From: Methanomassiliicoccales archaeon PtaB.Bin134
GTDB taxonomy: Archaea > Thermoplasmatota > Thermoplasmata > Methanomassiliicoccales > UBA472
Length of the DNA: 38,103 nucleotides
Reading direction: 5' to 3'
NCBI GenBank assembly: GCA_002067045.1
Contig: MVPZ01000214.1
Coordinates: 1 to 38,103 of the forward strand
Of the stretch, positions 15,747 through 23,904 are shown piece by piece. The position numbers and the translations under genes were made by a program. The notes beneath the pieces were generated by a model. It was not told the origin of the DNA, did not search any database, and worked only from the letters and a program-made list of their open reading frames with translations. Position 1 is the first letter of the stretch; the number at the start of each line of letters is the position of its first letter.

Positions 15747-16529
15747 TCAGCTGCTAGAGCAGCCCGGCCCCTCCCCGATGCGGAACAGGGGCGAGGATCT
15801 GGAACCCGACTCGTTCATGCGGGGCATGATGTCCATGATCAGGACGGAATGGTCGGAGAGACCGGTCTCCCTCTCGTGATGCGAGTACTTGGCCCACATG
15901 GGATGGTGGATGTGGGGGGAGGCTAGGGCGTGGTCGGTCCTCATGCCCTTGCCGGAGGAGGAGTACCAGGAATATTCCCTTCCCACGCGGTGATACTCCC
16001 TCCACACGTCCCGCCACCCCATGTCAAGCAGGGAGGAGAGATGCTCCTGTCCCAGGAACGGGGTCCCCTCGGTGTCCTGCGCCAGGCCGGTGTTCAGATC
16101 GCCGATGATGACCGCCCGGGACTGGGCGTCCACGGCCTCCTGGGCGTAGTCCATCAGCGCCCTCCAGTGCTCCAGCTTCCCGGAGAGGTCCGACGCGCCG
16201 GGGATGTGCACGGCCAGCACCCGGAGGTCCGAACCCTCGGGGGAGACCTCCATCCAGCGATGGGGGGAGGTGCTGACCCGGTGGTCCTGCAGCTGCCGCA
16301 GGGCGGTCTTGGAGGCCGTGAGTATCCCGTTGGTACGGGGCGGGGGCTGGGAATTTAGTATGTACGGATAGCCGAGCGCGGCCAGCGACAGGGACACCTC
16401 TATCACCTTCTCCGGCCTGAACTCGAGCAGCACCAGCAGGTCCGGGTTATGGCGGCGCACCGCCTCCAGGATGCCCGGAAAGCGTTCCTGGGAGCCCCCG
16501 TACTGCAGGTTCCATTCCATGATCCGCAT
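15747..16529 (-). CDS. Endonuclease/exonuclease/phosphatase family protein
   Basis: A 260-residue protein of the EEP superfamily, which share a DNase I-like fold and one or two Mg2+ ions. The motifs appear in order: MEWNLQYGG (Asn), LVLLEFRP (metal Glu), LRVLAVHIPGA, VIIGDLNTG (Asp-x-Asn), RTDHALASPHI and LSDHSVLIMDI (catalytic Asp-His). The substrate could be nucleic acid or a phosphorylated small molecule; the family alone does not decide. ATG 16529 is preferred over the TTG two codons upstream because a TATA-like CTAATCAGG lies about 24-26 bases before it. Exonuclease III in this window is a separate member of the same superfamily. Confidence 0.87.
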   Translation of the reverse strand: MRIMEWNLQYGGSQERFPGILEAVRRHNPDLLVLLEFRPEKVIEVSLSLAALGYPYILNSQPPPRTNGILTASKTALRQLQDHRVSTSPHRWMEVSPEGSDLRVLAVHIPGASDLSGKLEHWRALMDYAQEAVDAQSRAVIIGDLNTGLAQDTEGTPFLGQEHLSSLLDMGWRDVWREYHRVGREYSWYSSSGKGMRTDHALASPHIHHPMWAKYSHHERETGLSDHSVLIMDIMPRMNESGSRSSPLFRIGEGPGCSSS

Positions 16530-16618
16530 TACCAAGGGCCATCGGTGCCCTGATTAGATGAACCTTACCGATGACCCGGGTCGGTTCCGATGGGATTATC
16601 TATGCGCACCGGCCTTTG

Positions 16619-16658
16619 GTATTACTAATAGAATAGTTTTTAATACTGCGTATTACTA
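16619..16658. promoter_or_regulatory. Repeated GTATTAC operator-like sites around a TATA box
   Basis: GTATTACTA occurs at 16619-16627 and again at 16650-16658, 31 bases (about three helical turns) apart. The second copy is half of the palindrome TAATAC-TGC-GTATTA at 16641-16655. A TATA-like TTTTTAATAC (16637-16646) is flanked by these sites, so a bound regulator could block it. The arrangement suggests control of the aldo/keto reductase or of an RNA starting near 16665. Confidence 0.5.
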
Positions 16659-16672
16659 TTACATGAATAAGT

Positions 16673-16756
16673 GTTACGGCTTCGGTCCCCCTGCGATTTA
16701 GGTTGACGCTCTGCCATTCTATCCTCCTTTGTGACGGCCAAGGACCGAAGCCTAAC
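16673..16756. ncRNA. Candidate structured RNA or leader: long hairpin
   Basis: GTTA-C-GGCTTCGGTCC at 16673-16688 pairs with GGACCGAAGCC-TAAC at 16742-16756. This gives 15 pairs with one bulged C, closing a 53-base loop. A second possible hairpin, CCCC/GGGG, lies at 16756-16773. The promoter-like element at 16637-16646 points into it from the left. It may be the leader of the aldo/keto reductase gene, a separate small RNA on either strand, or a protein-binding site. The stem is too long for a tRNA, and no known riboswitch was recognised. Short reading frames also exist here, for example a 12-codon one at 16663-16701. Confidence 0.45.
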
Positions 16757-16809
16757 CCCTTGCTTCTGCGGGGATACGGTTATCTACGCCTAAGGGATTG
16801 GTTCAGGAC

Positions 16810-17643
16810 ATGACCCCGGACCTCGGCGTGACCGGTCACCGCTACCGGCTGAACAACGGTCTGAGCGTCCCGGCCCTGGGTCTGGGCACCTACAAGCTGC
16901 CGGGCCGCATGGCATACGCCCCGGTGCGGGCGGCGCTGGAGTGCGGGTACCGGCACATCGACACCGCCTCCTTCTACGAGAACGAGGAGGAGGTTGGACG
17001 GGCGATCAGGGATTCCGGCGTCCCCCGCGAGGAGGTCTTCATAACCAGCAAGGTCTGGAACACCGAGCAGGGCTACCAGGAGGCCCTGCGGGCCTTCGAT
17101 CGGACGAGGAAGAGGCTGGGGACGGAGCACCTGGACCTCTACCTGGTGCACTGGCCTGTCACCGGGAAGCGCCTGGAAACGTACCGGGCGCTGGAGACAC
17201 TCTACCAGGAGGGACTGGTGAGGGCCATCGGGGTCAGCAATTTCCACCAGAGGCATCTCCAGGAGCTGTACAACGCTTGCCAGGTGATGCCGGCGGTGGA
17301 CCAGGTGGAGATGTCCCCCTTCCTGTACCAGAAGGATCTGCTGGAGCATTGCCAGGCCAGGGACGTGCTGGTCACCGCCTTCTCCCCCTTCGCCCGGGGC
17401 AGGGTGCTGCAGGACCCGACCCTGCGCGAGATAGGCGCGGCCCATGGGAAGAGCGCGGCGCAGGTGATCGTGCGCTGGGGCCTGCAGAAGGGCATGGCGG
17501 TCATCCCCAGGTCCTCGGACCCCGGGCGCATCCGGGAGAACTCCCTGGTGTTCGACTTTTGTTTGGACCGGGAGGAGATGCACCGACTGGACATGCTGCA
17601 CAGCGGGCTGCGGACCACCACGGACCCGGAGACCTTCGAGTAG
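16810..17643 (+). CDS. Aldo/keto reductase
   Basis: A 277-residue NADPH-dependent oxidoreductase with a TIM-barrel fold. The catalytic tetrad is visible: Asp and Tyr in HIDTASFYENEEEVG, Lys in VFITSKVWN and His in LYLVHWPV. The cofactor segment VIPRSSDPGRIRENS is the AKR signature that contacts the NADPH phosphate. It most resembles the bacterial/archaeal AKR5-type group that reduces small aldehydes and keto acids; the exact substrate is open. ATG 16810 is chosen over an in-frame TTG at 16798. The gene sits after an unusual structured intergenic region that may control it. Confidence 0.9.
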   Translation: MTPDLGVTGHRYRLNNGLSVPALGLGTYKLPGRMAYAPVRAALECGYRHIDTASFYENEEEVGRAIRDSGVPREEVFITSKVWNTEQGYQEALRAFDRTRKRLGTEHLDLYLVHWPVTGKRLETYRALETLYQEGLVRAIGVSNFHQRHLQELYNACQVMPAVDQVEMSPFLYQKDLLEHCQARDVLVTAFSPFARGRVLQDPTLREIGAAHGKSAAQVIVRWGLQKGMAVIPRSSDPGRIRENSLVFDFCLDREEMHRLDMLHSGLRTTTDPETFE

Positions 17644-17656
17644 GGGGCCCTGGAAA

Positions 17657-17667
17657 GCATTAAGTCA
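17657..17667 (+). promoter_or_regulatory. TATA box of the NYN protein gene
   Basis: GCATTAAGTCA is centred about 29 bases before ATG 17691 in an otherwise GC-rich gap. Confidence 0.45.
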
Positions 17668-17690
17668 TCAAACCGTTGATGGAGTGGCGT

Positions 17691-18878
17691 ATGACCGAGA
17701 AGGTCCCCAAGATCGCCATATACCTGGACTTCGAGAACCTGGCCATATCCGCCAAGGAGGTTTACCCTTCCACCCCCCGCCCCCTGAGGATAGACGACAT
17801 CCTTGATTTCGCCAAGGGCTACGGGGAGGTGCTGATCAAGAAGGCCTTCGCCGACTGGAACAAGCCCCCCTGCAACCAGTACGTGGAGGACCTGCGGCTG
17901 AGGGCCTTTGACCTGGTGTTCTTGCCGCAGACCTCCCTGTCGGGGAAGAACGGCGCGGACCTGCGCATGACCATCGACGCCCTGGAGGACATGTATGACA
18001 AGAGCCTGCTGGACGTGTTCTTCCTGGGCACCGGGGACACCGATTTCATCCACCTCATCCGCAAGATAAAGGAGCGGGGGAAGGAGGTGGTGGTGCTGGG
18101 CTTCGAGCACTCCATCGGCCGCACCATCCGCTACAACTGCGACCGCTTCGAATCCCTGGAGGACCTGCTGGGGAAGGCCCCGGCCCCGGCGGTGAAGGAG
18201 AAGAAGGAAGAGGAGGAGCTGGAGGACGACCCCCGCGAGCTCTTCATCCGCTACATCAAGAACCGCTCCACCGAGGAGCCGGCCATACTCTCTCAGATCA
18301 AGAACGACCTTATGCGCCTGGACCCCTCCTTCTCGGAGAAGAAGTACGGGTACAAGCACTTCAAGGAGTTCCTGGACTCCTTCAAGGGGGACCTGTTCAC
18401 CAGCATCAAGATGGACGACAAGGCCGGGCACCACCTGGTCTACTTCAAATCATACTCCGAGCTGACCTCGGCCATCAACGAGGGGCAGGTGCGCGAGTTC
18501 ATAGAGAAGGACATGCGCTACATCAAGGACCGCGCCCTGCGCAAGGCCCTCTACAAGGAGATCATCAGCCTGTTCCACGCGGACGGGGAGACCACCATAA
18601 ACCAGATGATCGACGACCTGTGGTCCCTGTTCGACAAGAAGGTGCCCAAGGCCACCCTGAAGCGCTTCCTGCGCACCATGGCCGAGGGGCGCATGTTCAA
18701 GTTCGCCAACGTGAAGTACACCGGGAACATCTACACCATGCCCCAGGTGCTCAAGGGGGACCTGCCCTCGATGGAAAAACTGGACGACGTCTACCTGCAG
18801 CGCATCATCGACCTCACCCTGAAGAAGTTCAGCGGGGTGCCCCAGGAGACGGTGACCAAGATGATGGGTTTGAGCTAG
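17691..18878 (+). CDS. NYN domain RNase-like protein with OST-HTH-like region
   Basis: A 395-residue protein. Residues about 5-155 form a NYN (PIN-like) nuclease domain with the acidic residues in IAIYLDFENLA (Asp13), KNGADLRMTIDALE and LGTGDTDFIHLIRK, which bind Mg2+ in the LabA/DUF88 group. A charged Lys/Glu linker follows (about 160-180). Residues about 185-265 (ELFIRYIKNR to HHLVYFKSY) resemble an OST-HTH/LOTUS winged helix. The remaining helical part, to residue 395, is not recognised. It is expected to cut or bind RNA in the cytosol. ATG 17691 is chosen for GGAG at 17681-17684 and the TATA box upstream; ATG 17679 is also in frame. It overlaps the convergent DUF6958 gene by four bases. 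Confidence 0.82.
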   Translation: MTEKVPKIAIYLDFENLAISAKEVYPSTPRPLRIDDILDFAKGYGEVLIKKAFADWNKPPCNQYVEDLRLRAFDLVFLPQTSLSGKNGADLRMTIDALEDMYDKSLLDVFFLGTGDTDFIHLIRKIKERGKEVVVLGFEHSIGRTIRYNCDRFESLEDLLGKAPAPAVKEKKEEEELEDDPRELFIRYIKNRSTEEPAILSQIKNDLMRLDPSFSEKKYGYKHFKEFLDSFKGDLFTSIKMDDKAGHHLVYFKSYSELTSAINEGQVREFIEKDMRYIKDRALRKALYKEIISLFHADGETTINQMIDDLWSLFDKKVPKATLKRFLRTMAEGRMFKFANVKYTGNIYTMPQVLKGDLPSMEKLDDVYLQRIIDLTLKKFSGVPQETVTKMMGLS

Positions 18879-19177
18879 CGCACCAGACGGTAACGGTCGT
18901 GGGGCTTGGATCGGTAGCGTTCCACCAGCCCCCGGGCCTCCAGGTCCAACTTCACCGATTCCACGTACCAGCCCTTGGATCCTTCGAACCTGCCCTCCAG
19001 GGCAGTTGATGCATTCTGCACCAGTTCGTTCTGGGTCAGGTCCCCTGAGGAAAGGGCCCCGATCACCGCCTCCCTGGTGGCCTGGTACTTGACGGCGTCG
19101 ATCCGGCGGCCCATCCTGCCCTGGGGGTGCAGGGTCAGGACCTTGTCCCCGCTCATGTGCTGATGATGGGCGAGCAT
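18875..19177 (-). CDS. DUF6958-like winged-helix protein
   Basis: A 100-residue basic protein that resembles the DUF6958 family in GRRIDAVKYQATREAVIGAL, LTQNELVQ and KGWYVESVKLDLEARGLVE. The final helix-turn-strand, ending DRYRLVR, looks like a winged-helix fold. A DNA- or protein-binding role is plausible but unproven. The start could be the Met at 19177 or MSGDKV (19156). It overlaps the end of the NYN gene by four bases and lies 12 bases downstream of the GNAT gene on the same strand, so it may be cotranscribed with that gene. Confidence 0.72.
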   Translation of the reverse strand: MLAHHQHMSGDKVLTLHPQGRMGRRIDAVKYQATREAVIGALSSGDLTQNELVQNASTALEGRFEGSKGWYVESVKLDLEARGLVERYRSKPHDRYRLVR

Positions 19178-19189
19178 GATGATAACTCT

Positions 19190-19678
19190 TCAGCCCAGGG
19201 ACCTCTCCATGTCCTGGCGGTCCATGCGGAAGAAGGTCCATTCCAGCTTGCGCCCGCCCTGCCTCTCGTAGAAGGCCATGGCCTTCACGTTCCAGTCCAG
19301 GGCGCACCATTCCATCCTCCCGCACCCCAGGGACAGGGCCTCCCGGACGCAGTGGCGGAACAGCTCGCGGCCGATGCCGGAACGGCGCACGGACTCCCGG
19401 ACGAAAATGTCCTCCAGGAAGAGGGTGGGCGCGGCCAGGAAGGTGGAGTAGGTGAAGTAGTAGGTGATGTAGCCGACCGCCTCCCCGTTCACATATCCCA
19501 GGAACGCGTGGAACAGCGCCGGAGAGGAGGTGGCATGCAGCCTAAGCCGCTCCCGGGCCTCGGGGCCAGGGGGGTCCAGCTTCTCGAAGTCGGCGAGCTC
19601 GCAGATGAGGGAGATGAGCTCACTTGCGTTGCTTTCGTCCACCCTTACGATGTCGACCTTTTCGCCCTTCGCGGCCAT
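19190..19678 (-). CDS. GNAT family N-acetyltransferase (diamine acetyltransferase-like)
   Basis: An acetyl-CoA-dependent transferase of about 162 residues. The N-terminal ELISLICELADFEKLDPP and central TLFLEDIFVRESVRRSGIG resemble spermidine/spermine or diamine N-acetyltransferases; the latter includes the acetyl-CoA pyrophosphate loop R-x-x-G-I-G. The closing WNVKAMAFYERQGG is the usual motif B with the catalytic-type Tyr. A polyamine or amino-compound substrate is likely, inferred from family resemblance. ATG 19678 is preferred because the conserved fold starts soon after; ATG 19696 is in frame and would add six residues. A TGTAAAAGG box lies upstream. Confidence 0.85.
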   Translation of the reverse strand: MAAKGEKVDIVRVDESNASELISLICELADFEKLDPPGPEARERLRLHATSSPALFHAFLGYVNGEAVGYITYYFTYSTFLAAPTLFLEDIFVRESVRRSGIGRELFRHCVREALSLGCGRMEWCALDWNVKAMAFYERQGGRKLEWTFFRMDRQDMERSLG

Positions 19679-19786
19679 GCCCGGGCATAACCTCATCGGC
19701 CTATATCCCTTTTACAGCGCATCCCATAGATCCCTGCGACCGGCCCTCGATGGTAGCCGCGGAAGACCCTCAACGTGGGGAGGGGC

Positions 19787-21457
19787 TCATCCGCCTATGC
19801 TGCCCCAGTACCTGCTGGAGGGGAAGTGCATGACGAACCTCGCGCCCCTTCCAGGGGTCCCGTCCTCGACCATGGTGGCATCCGCCATCATCAGCACCTC
19901 CCGGGCGATGTAGAGGCCCTCTCCGGTGTTGGCCCCGAAGCCCTGGTCGAATATGCGGGACTTGTCCTCGTCCCTGACCCCCACCCCGTCGTCCTCCCAT
20001 ATTATTAGAAGCCCGTCGCGGTCCAGCCCAGCCGTCACAGATATCCGGCTGACGGCCTTTCCATGCCTGACGGAGTTGTCGGCCAGGGCATGGAAGACAT
20101 TGGGAAGCATGGGGTCCGCCAGGACCTTGACCTCCCCCACGCGTATGTCCAGCTCGACCCCCTCGGTGTCCACCAGGTCCAGGGCCTGCACGATGGTGGT
20201 CTCCAGATCGTGCCAAACGGGCTCGTGGCATCCTATGGCCTGCCGCCCCTTGGCGAAGGTCAGGTGCCCCTCCGCCCTCCGGGCCTTGTCCAGCAGCTTT
20301 TCGACCAGGTACTGCTGGCGCTCGTTGAGCTCGGTGGCCTCCAGAAGCTCGAGGTAGCCCCAGATGGCGGTGAGGTCGTTCCGGATGTCGTGGCGCACGA
20401 TCTGGTTGAGCGTTCCCAGGCTCTGATTGGACCGGCGGATGTCGTCCTCCATCCTCTTCCGGTCGGTTATGTCGTGGTACAGCAGCACGGCGGCTATGGC
20501 CTTTCCGTCCCTGACTATGTCCGAGGAGGTTATGCTGAAATGCCGGGGCTCTCCGCCCAGGTCCAGGGCGGTCTCCCACCGGTTGTTGCCCAGGGGAAGC
20601 CGCAGCCCCTTGCTCTCCACCTTCTGGACCAGGACCTCGCGGTTGGCCTCCAGGAGCCTGTGGCCCTGATCGTTGGTGAACACCACCTTCATGTTCTGGT
20701 TCACCAGCATGATGGGGTCCTCGATGGCCCTCACCACCTCCCTGACGTTGACCAGTTCCGCCTCGGCGGTATTGAAGTTCCTTTCCCCGAAGAATATGGC
20801 CAGCGCGGCCATGGTCATGGTTATGGAGAGCAGGTCCAGGTAGGGGCTCTTGTTCGAGTACAGGATGAAGGCTATGCTGCCGATGGTCATTATCGCCAGG
20901 GCCAGGATGAAGGAGCAGGTGGTGGCCTTCCGGCGCCTCGATGACAGCGGCAGGCTGGTGTACAGCAGCACGATCCCCACGATCACCGCCGTGGCGAAGT
21001 AGCCAGCCCACAGCATGAACAGCGGACCATAATGGCTGTTCACCAGGGAGATCCCGCCCTCGACGACCATGTCGACCCGCTCATAGAACAGCCCGTGCCA
21101 TGCGTTGGTGGCATTGAGGACCACCACCGCGACACCCGGAGCGGTGACCAGCAGCCGACGGGGCCTGGTGAGCCAATCACCGTGACCGGTGTAGTTGATC
21201 ACGAAGTTCAGCATGCTGACCACCAGGCCGACCTCGCAGATGTATTCCAGCACCACCAACGCCAGATATGCGTTCAGGTCGGTGGTCACACGCTGGACGC
21301 CCAGCACCAGGGAGTTCAGGGCCAGGAAGGCGAACAGGGCTAGGAGGGATCTTCTGTAGGAACTCTCCGGACCATCGTGGACACGATAGGCTATCCATGC
21401 CGCCACCAGGAATCCCACCAGGTTCGGAAGGACGGCCAACAACCAGTATTGGTTCAT
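19787..21457 (-). CDS. Sensor histidine kinase with 7TM N-terminus and PAS domain
   Basis: A 556-residue membrane kinase. Residues about 1-225 hold seven hydrophobic helices of the 7TM histidine-kinase type, as is common in archaea. Residues about 235-335 are a PAS domain ending in VLLYHDITDRKRMEDDI. The H-box IVRHDIRNDLTAIWGYLELL has the phosphoacceptor His356. The ATPase part has the N-box FHALADNSVRHG, G1 EDDGVGV and G2 GANTGEGLYIARE. It senses an unknown signal at the membrane and passes phosphate to a response regulator, none of which is encoded nearby. A TATA-like CTTAATGTA about 40 bases upstream separates it from the radical SAM gene. Confidence 0.92.
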   Translation of the reverse strand: MNQYWLLAVLPNLVGFLVAAWIAYRVHDGPESSYRRSLLALFAFLALNSLVLGVQRVTTDLNAYLALVVLEYICEVGLVVSMLNFVINYTGHGDWLTRPRRLLVTAPGVAVVVLNATNAWHGLFYERVDMVVEGGISLVNSHYGPLFMLWAGYFATAVIVGIVLLYTSLPLSSRRRKATTCSFILALAIMTIGSIAFILYSNKSPYLDLLSITMTMAALAIFFGERNFNTAEAELVNVREVVRAIEDPIMLVNQNMKVVFTNDQGHRLLEANREVLVQKVESKGLRLPLGNNRWETALDLGGEPRHFSITSSDIVRDGKAIAAVLLYHDITDRKRMEDDIRRSNQSLGTLNQIVRHDIRNDLTAIWGYLELLEATELNERQQYLVEKLLDKARRAEGHLTFAKGRQAIGCHEPVWHDLETTIVQALDLVDTEGVELDIRVGEVKVLADPMLPNVFHALADNSVRHGKAVSRISVTAGLDRDGLLIIWEDDGVGVRDEDKSRIFDQGFGANTGEGLYIAREVLMMADATMVEDGTPGRGARFVMHFPSSRYWGSIGG

Positions 21458-21531
21458 ATGGGGTGACCGGGTCAGGTCAGTGCGCGTTACCTACATTAAG
21501 CTCACGCCATGGTTGCGGAAATTGAGAACGA

Positions 21532-22467
21532 TCAGATGAGGGTGAGGCCGAGCTCCCTGGCCCTGCGCAGGGCGGCCTCGTGCTCCTCCGGTCGTATCCC
21601 CCTGCCCAGGCCATGCATGGAACGGGCCATATGTTCGGGCCGGTACTGGTCCATTATGTTCACCGGAGCCTGCGGCAGCTCCATGGCCAGCCATTCGAGG
21701 ACGGGGAAGGTGCAGCATTCCAGGTGGCCGGGGAGAAGCAGGTGGCGGACGATGAGCTCCCCCTGCCTGGCGGCCAGTTCGTGGTTGCGGGTGACCACCT
21801 CCCAGTAGCGGGGCGCCGATGAAATCTCCAGGGCGCAGCGGTCGTTCCCGTACTTCAGGTCGGTCAGGAACACGTCCATGGTGCCATCCAGAATTTCCAG
21901 GGCCTCCACGGTCATGTACATGTTGGAGTTCCAGACCTGGGGGACGGGGGACCTCAGCTCCCTGAGCACCCGCAGGACGTAGGGCAGGTGGGGGATGGGG
22001 TCTCCCCCCACCCAGTTGACATTGCGTATGCCGCGGCAGGCCGGGGAGCCCGGCGGGCATATGGTCCGGCCCTCGATCAGCCGGGCCATCCTCTCCGGGG
22101 GGATGATGTCACCCTGGTCCGGCCGGGTGCTGATGTCCCAGTTCTGGCAATAGACGCAGTCCAGGTTGCATCCGCTGAGGAAAACGGTGTAGGATGGCAC
22201 CAGCGGCCTCTCCTCCCCGTAGTGGGGAAAGTGGGAGGCCACCCTGCTCTCCTGGACGCCGCACTTTCCCGCCTGGCCACCGCCGCGCCGGGTCCGACAG
22301 CGGTGCTCGCAAAGCTGGCATTCATTGCACAGCCGGTCCGCCGCGTCGATCTTCAGGTCCAGAGGGGAGCGCCCGTCGACGTCCTGGACCCTGGTCCGGA
22401 GGAAGGAGGGCAGCAGCTCCCCCCGCAGTATGGCCATGTAGCGTTCCAGGGGGCGGTCATGCTCCAT
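21532..22467 (-). CDS. Radical SAM protein, PflX-like (COG1313 type)
   Basis: A 311-residue radical SAM enzyme. The core motif LSGCNLDCVYCQNWDIS holds the CX3CX2C cluster that binds the [4Fe-4S]-SAM complex. An N-terminal set of cysteines, CNECQLCEHRC followed by KCGV, precedes it, as in PflX, a relative of pyruvate formate-lyase activase. Further SAM-binding strands appear in RNVNWVGGDPIPH and DVFLTDLKYGND. PflX proteins are widespread in anaerobes and their target is not known. ATG 22467 is preferred over the frame start ten codons upstream because it lies 26 bases after a TATA-like TTGATTAGG. Confidence 0.88.
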   Translation of the reverse strand: MEHDRPLERYMAILRGELLPSFLRTRVQDVDGRSPLDLKIDAADRLCNECQLCEHRCRTRRGGGQAGKCGVQESRVASHFPHYGEERPLVPSYTVFLSGCNLDCVYCQNWDISTRPDQGDIIPPERMARLIEGRTICPPGSPACRGIRNVNWVGGDPIPHLPYVLRVLRELRSPVPQVWNSNMYMTVEALEILDGTMDVFLTDLKYGNDRCALEISSAPRYWEVVTRNHELAARQGELIVRHLLLPGHLECCTFPVLEWLAMELPQAPVNIMDQYRPEHMARSMHGLGRGIRPEEHEAALRRARELGLTLI

Positions 22468-22488
22468 GATGCATCCAAGCCCCTGGAG

Positions 22489-22497
22489 CCTAATCAA
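22489..22497 (-). promoter_or_regulatory. TATA box of the PflX-like gene
   Basis: On the minus strand TTGATTAGG is centred 26 bases before ATG 22467, a leaderless arrangement. Confidence 0.45.
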
Positions 22498-22509
22498 CCA
22501 TGCGCAGGT

Positions 22510-23769
22510 TCATTCCTCTGCGGCGATCTGCCGTTCCGCTACCACCCGCTCCTCTATCCTCGTCACCGAGGGCATGGCCATGAAGACCACGGTCAGCAGG
22601 GCCATGGGCACCCCGGCGATGAGGTACCAGGCGCGCACGCCCAGCAGGTCCGCCAGCGGACCCGCCAGCAGCAGCCCGGCCGGCATCATGGCCGTCACCC
22701 CCGCGCTGATCAGGGCGAACACCCGGCCCTGCTTGTCGAAGGGCACCTTGGCCTGGAGCATGGCCATGAAGGACCCGTTCAACAGGGCCAGGGTTATGCC
22801 GATGGCCGCGGCGATGGCGTAGGCCGCAAGTATCAGATCCATGGGCACCAGCCCCAGGGCGGTGACCCCTATGCTCAGGGCCAGGCAGGAGGCGAGCATG
22901 GTGGACATCTTGCGCCGGGACCCGCCCCACACCCCCAGGAACAGGCCCCCGGCCAGCATCCCGATCCCGGCCAGGGCCTCCATGGCCGCGTACTCACCAG
23001 CGCCGCCCTGGAAGTGGTCGATGACCAGCAGGGGAAGCAGCGAGAAGGCCGGGCTGAGCAGCAGGTTGGCGATCATGAACAGCACGATCACCGAAAGCGC
23101 CCCCTGCCATCCCCTGATGAAGGCCAGCCCCTCCCTCATCTCCGAGGACAGGGAGGGCTTCACCTCGGCCCTCCTCCGCGGTTCGGGGACGGGGATGAAC
23201 AGCAGGGGCACTATGGCCATGAGCGCGGTGATGATATCCACGGAGAGCACCGCCCACATGGGGAACAGGGCGATGAGCACCGCCCCGGCGGGAGCGGCCA
23301 CCACGCTGGACAGGCCCATCATGGCCTGGTTGATGCCCCCCACCCTCCCCAGGTGGCGCTCGGGCACCATCATGGAGGTGGCCGCCTGCATGGCCGGCCA
23401 GTGGAACCCGGAGACGGCGGCCCGGCCGAACATGGCCAGGAGCACCATCCACACCTCCGCGATACCCGCGGCGAAGGCCATCATCAGGACCATGGCCATG
23501 AGGGCCACCCCGGTGTCCGCGGCGATCATGGTCCTTCGGCGGTTCCAGCGGTCCACGTAGGCTCCGGCCCAGGGCGCGATGATTATCTGCGGCAGCACCC
23601 CCATCAGGGTGCCCAAGGCTAGGATGGTGGCCGAACCGGTCTCCACCGTCAGCCACCACACCAGGGCGAACTGCACCAGGCTGCTCCCCACCAGGGAGAA
23701 GGCCTGGCCTCCCCATATGGTGAAGAAGTCCCTCTTCCATGAGCGCTCTCCTGCGGCCCTGCGGTTCAT
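22510..23769 (-). CDS. MFS exporter, macrolide-efflux-like
   Basis: A 419-residue major facilitator permease with 12 hydrophobic helices. The opening RDFFTIWGGQAFSLVGSSL and ALVWWLTVETGSATILAL resemble the MefA-type drug exporters, and motif A reads GAYVDRWNRRRTMIAAD. The second half begins at about residue 225 after a basic loop. It probably exports a hydrophobic compound by proton exchange; the substrate is unknown. The ATG at 23769 lies 28 bases after CGTTTATGC, consistent with a leaderless transcript. Confidence 0.88.
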   Translation of the reverse strand: MNRRAAGERSWKRDFFTIWGGQAFSLVGSSLVQFALVWWLTVETGSATILALGTLMGVLPQIIIAPWAGAYVDRWNRRRTMIAADTGVALMAMVLMMAFAAGIAEVWMVLLAMFGRAAVSGFHWPAMQAATSMMVPERHLGRVGGINQAMMGLSSVVAAPAGAVLIALFPMWAVLSVDIITALMAIVPLLFIPVPEPRRRAEVKPSLSSEMREGLAFIRGWQGALSVIVLFMIANLLLSPAFSLLPLLVIDHFQGGAGEYAAMEALAGIGMLAGGLFLGVWGGSRRKMSTMLASCLALSIGVTALGLVPMDLILAAYAIAAAIGITLALLNGSFMAMLQAKVPFDKQGRVFALISAGVTAMMPAGLLLAGPLADLLGVRAWYLIAGVPMALLTVVFMAMPSVTRIEERVVAERQIAAEE

Positions 23770-23792
23770 ACATCCTCATCGGTGGGCACCGG

Positions 23793-23801
23793 GCATAAAC
23801 G
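23793..23801 (-). promoter_or_regulatory. TATA box of the MFS exporter gene
   Basis: CGTTTATGC on the minus strand is centred about 28 bases before ATG 23769. Confidence 0.4.
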
Positions 23802-23904
23802 GTGTGGCCACAAGTGACCGATGTCCCCTTCCCCCACCGCGCGGTAATCCCCTTGGGCCGATAAATCCTTTGTCCGGGAGGGATGCGATGGCCCCACGGT
23901 ATGA

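Noticed and set aside
16673..16756. tRNA or tRNA-like gene; the minus strand has GGCAGAGCG, as in tRNA D-arms
   Set aside because: The outer stem is 15 pairs long, and no anticodon arm or T-loop (GTTCRANNC) fits, so a tRNA is not supported.
21988..23622. Plus-strand open frame of 544 codons opposite the MFS exporter and PflX-like genes
   Set aside because: The product is His/Gly/Gln-rich repeats without a fold, and both opposite-strand genes are clear family members.
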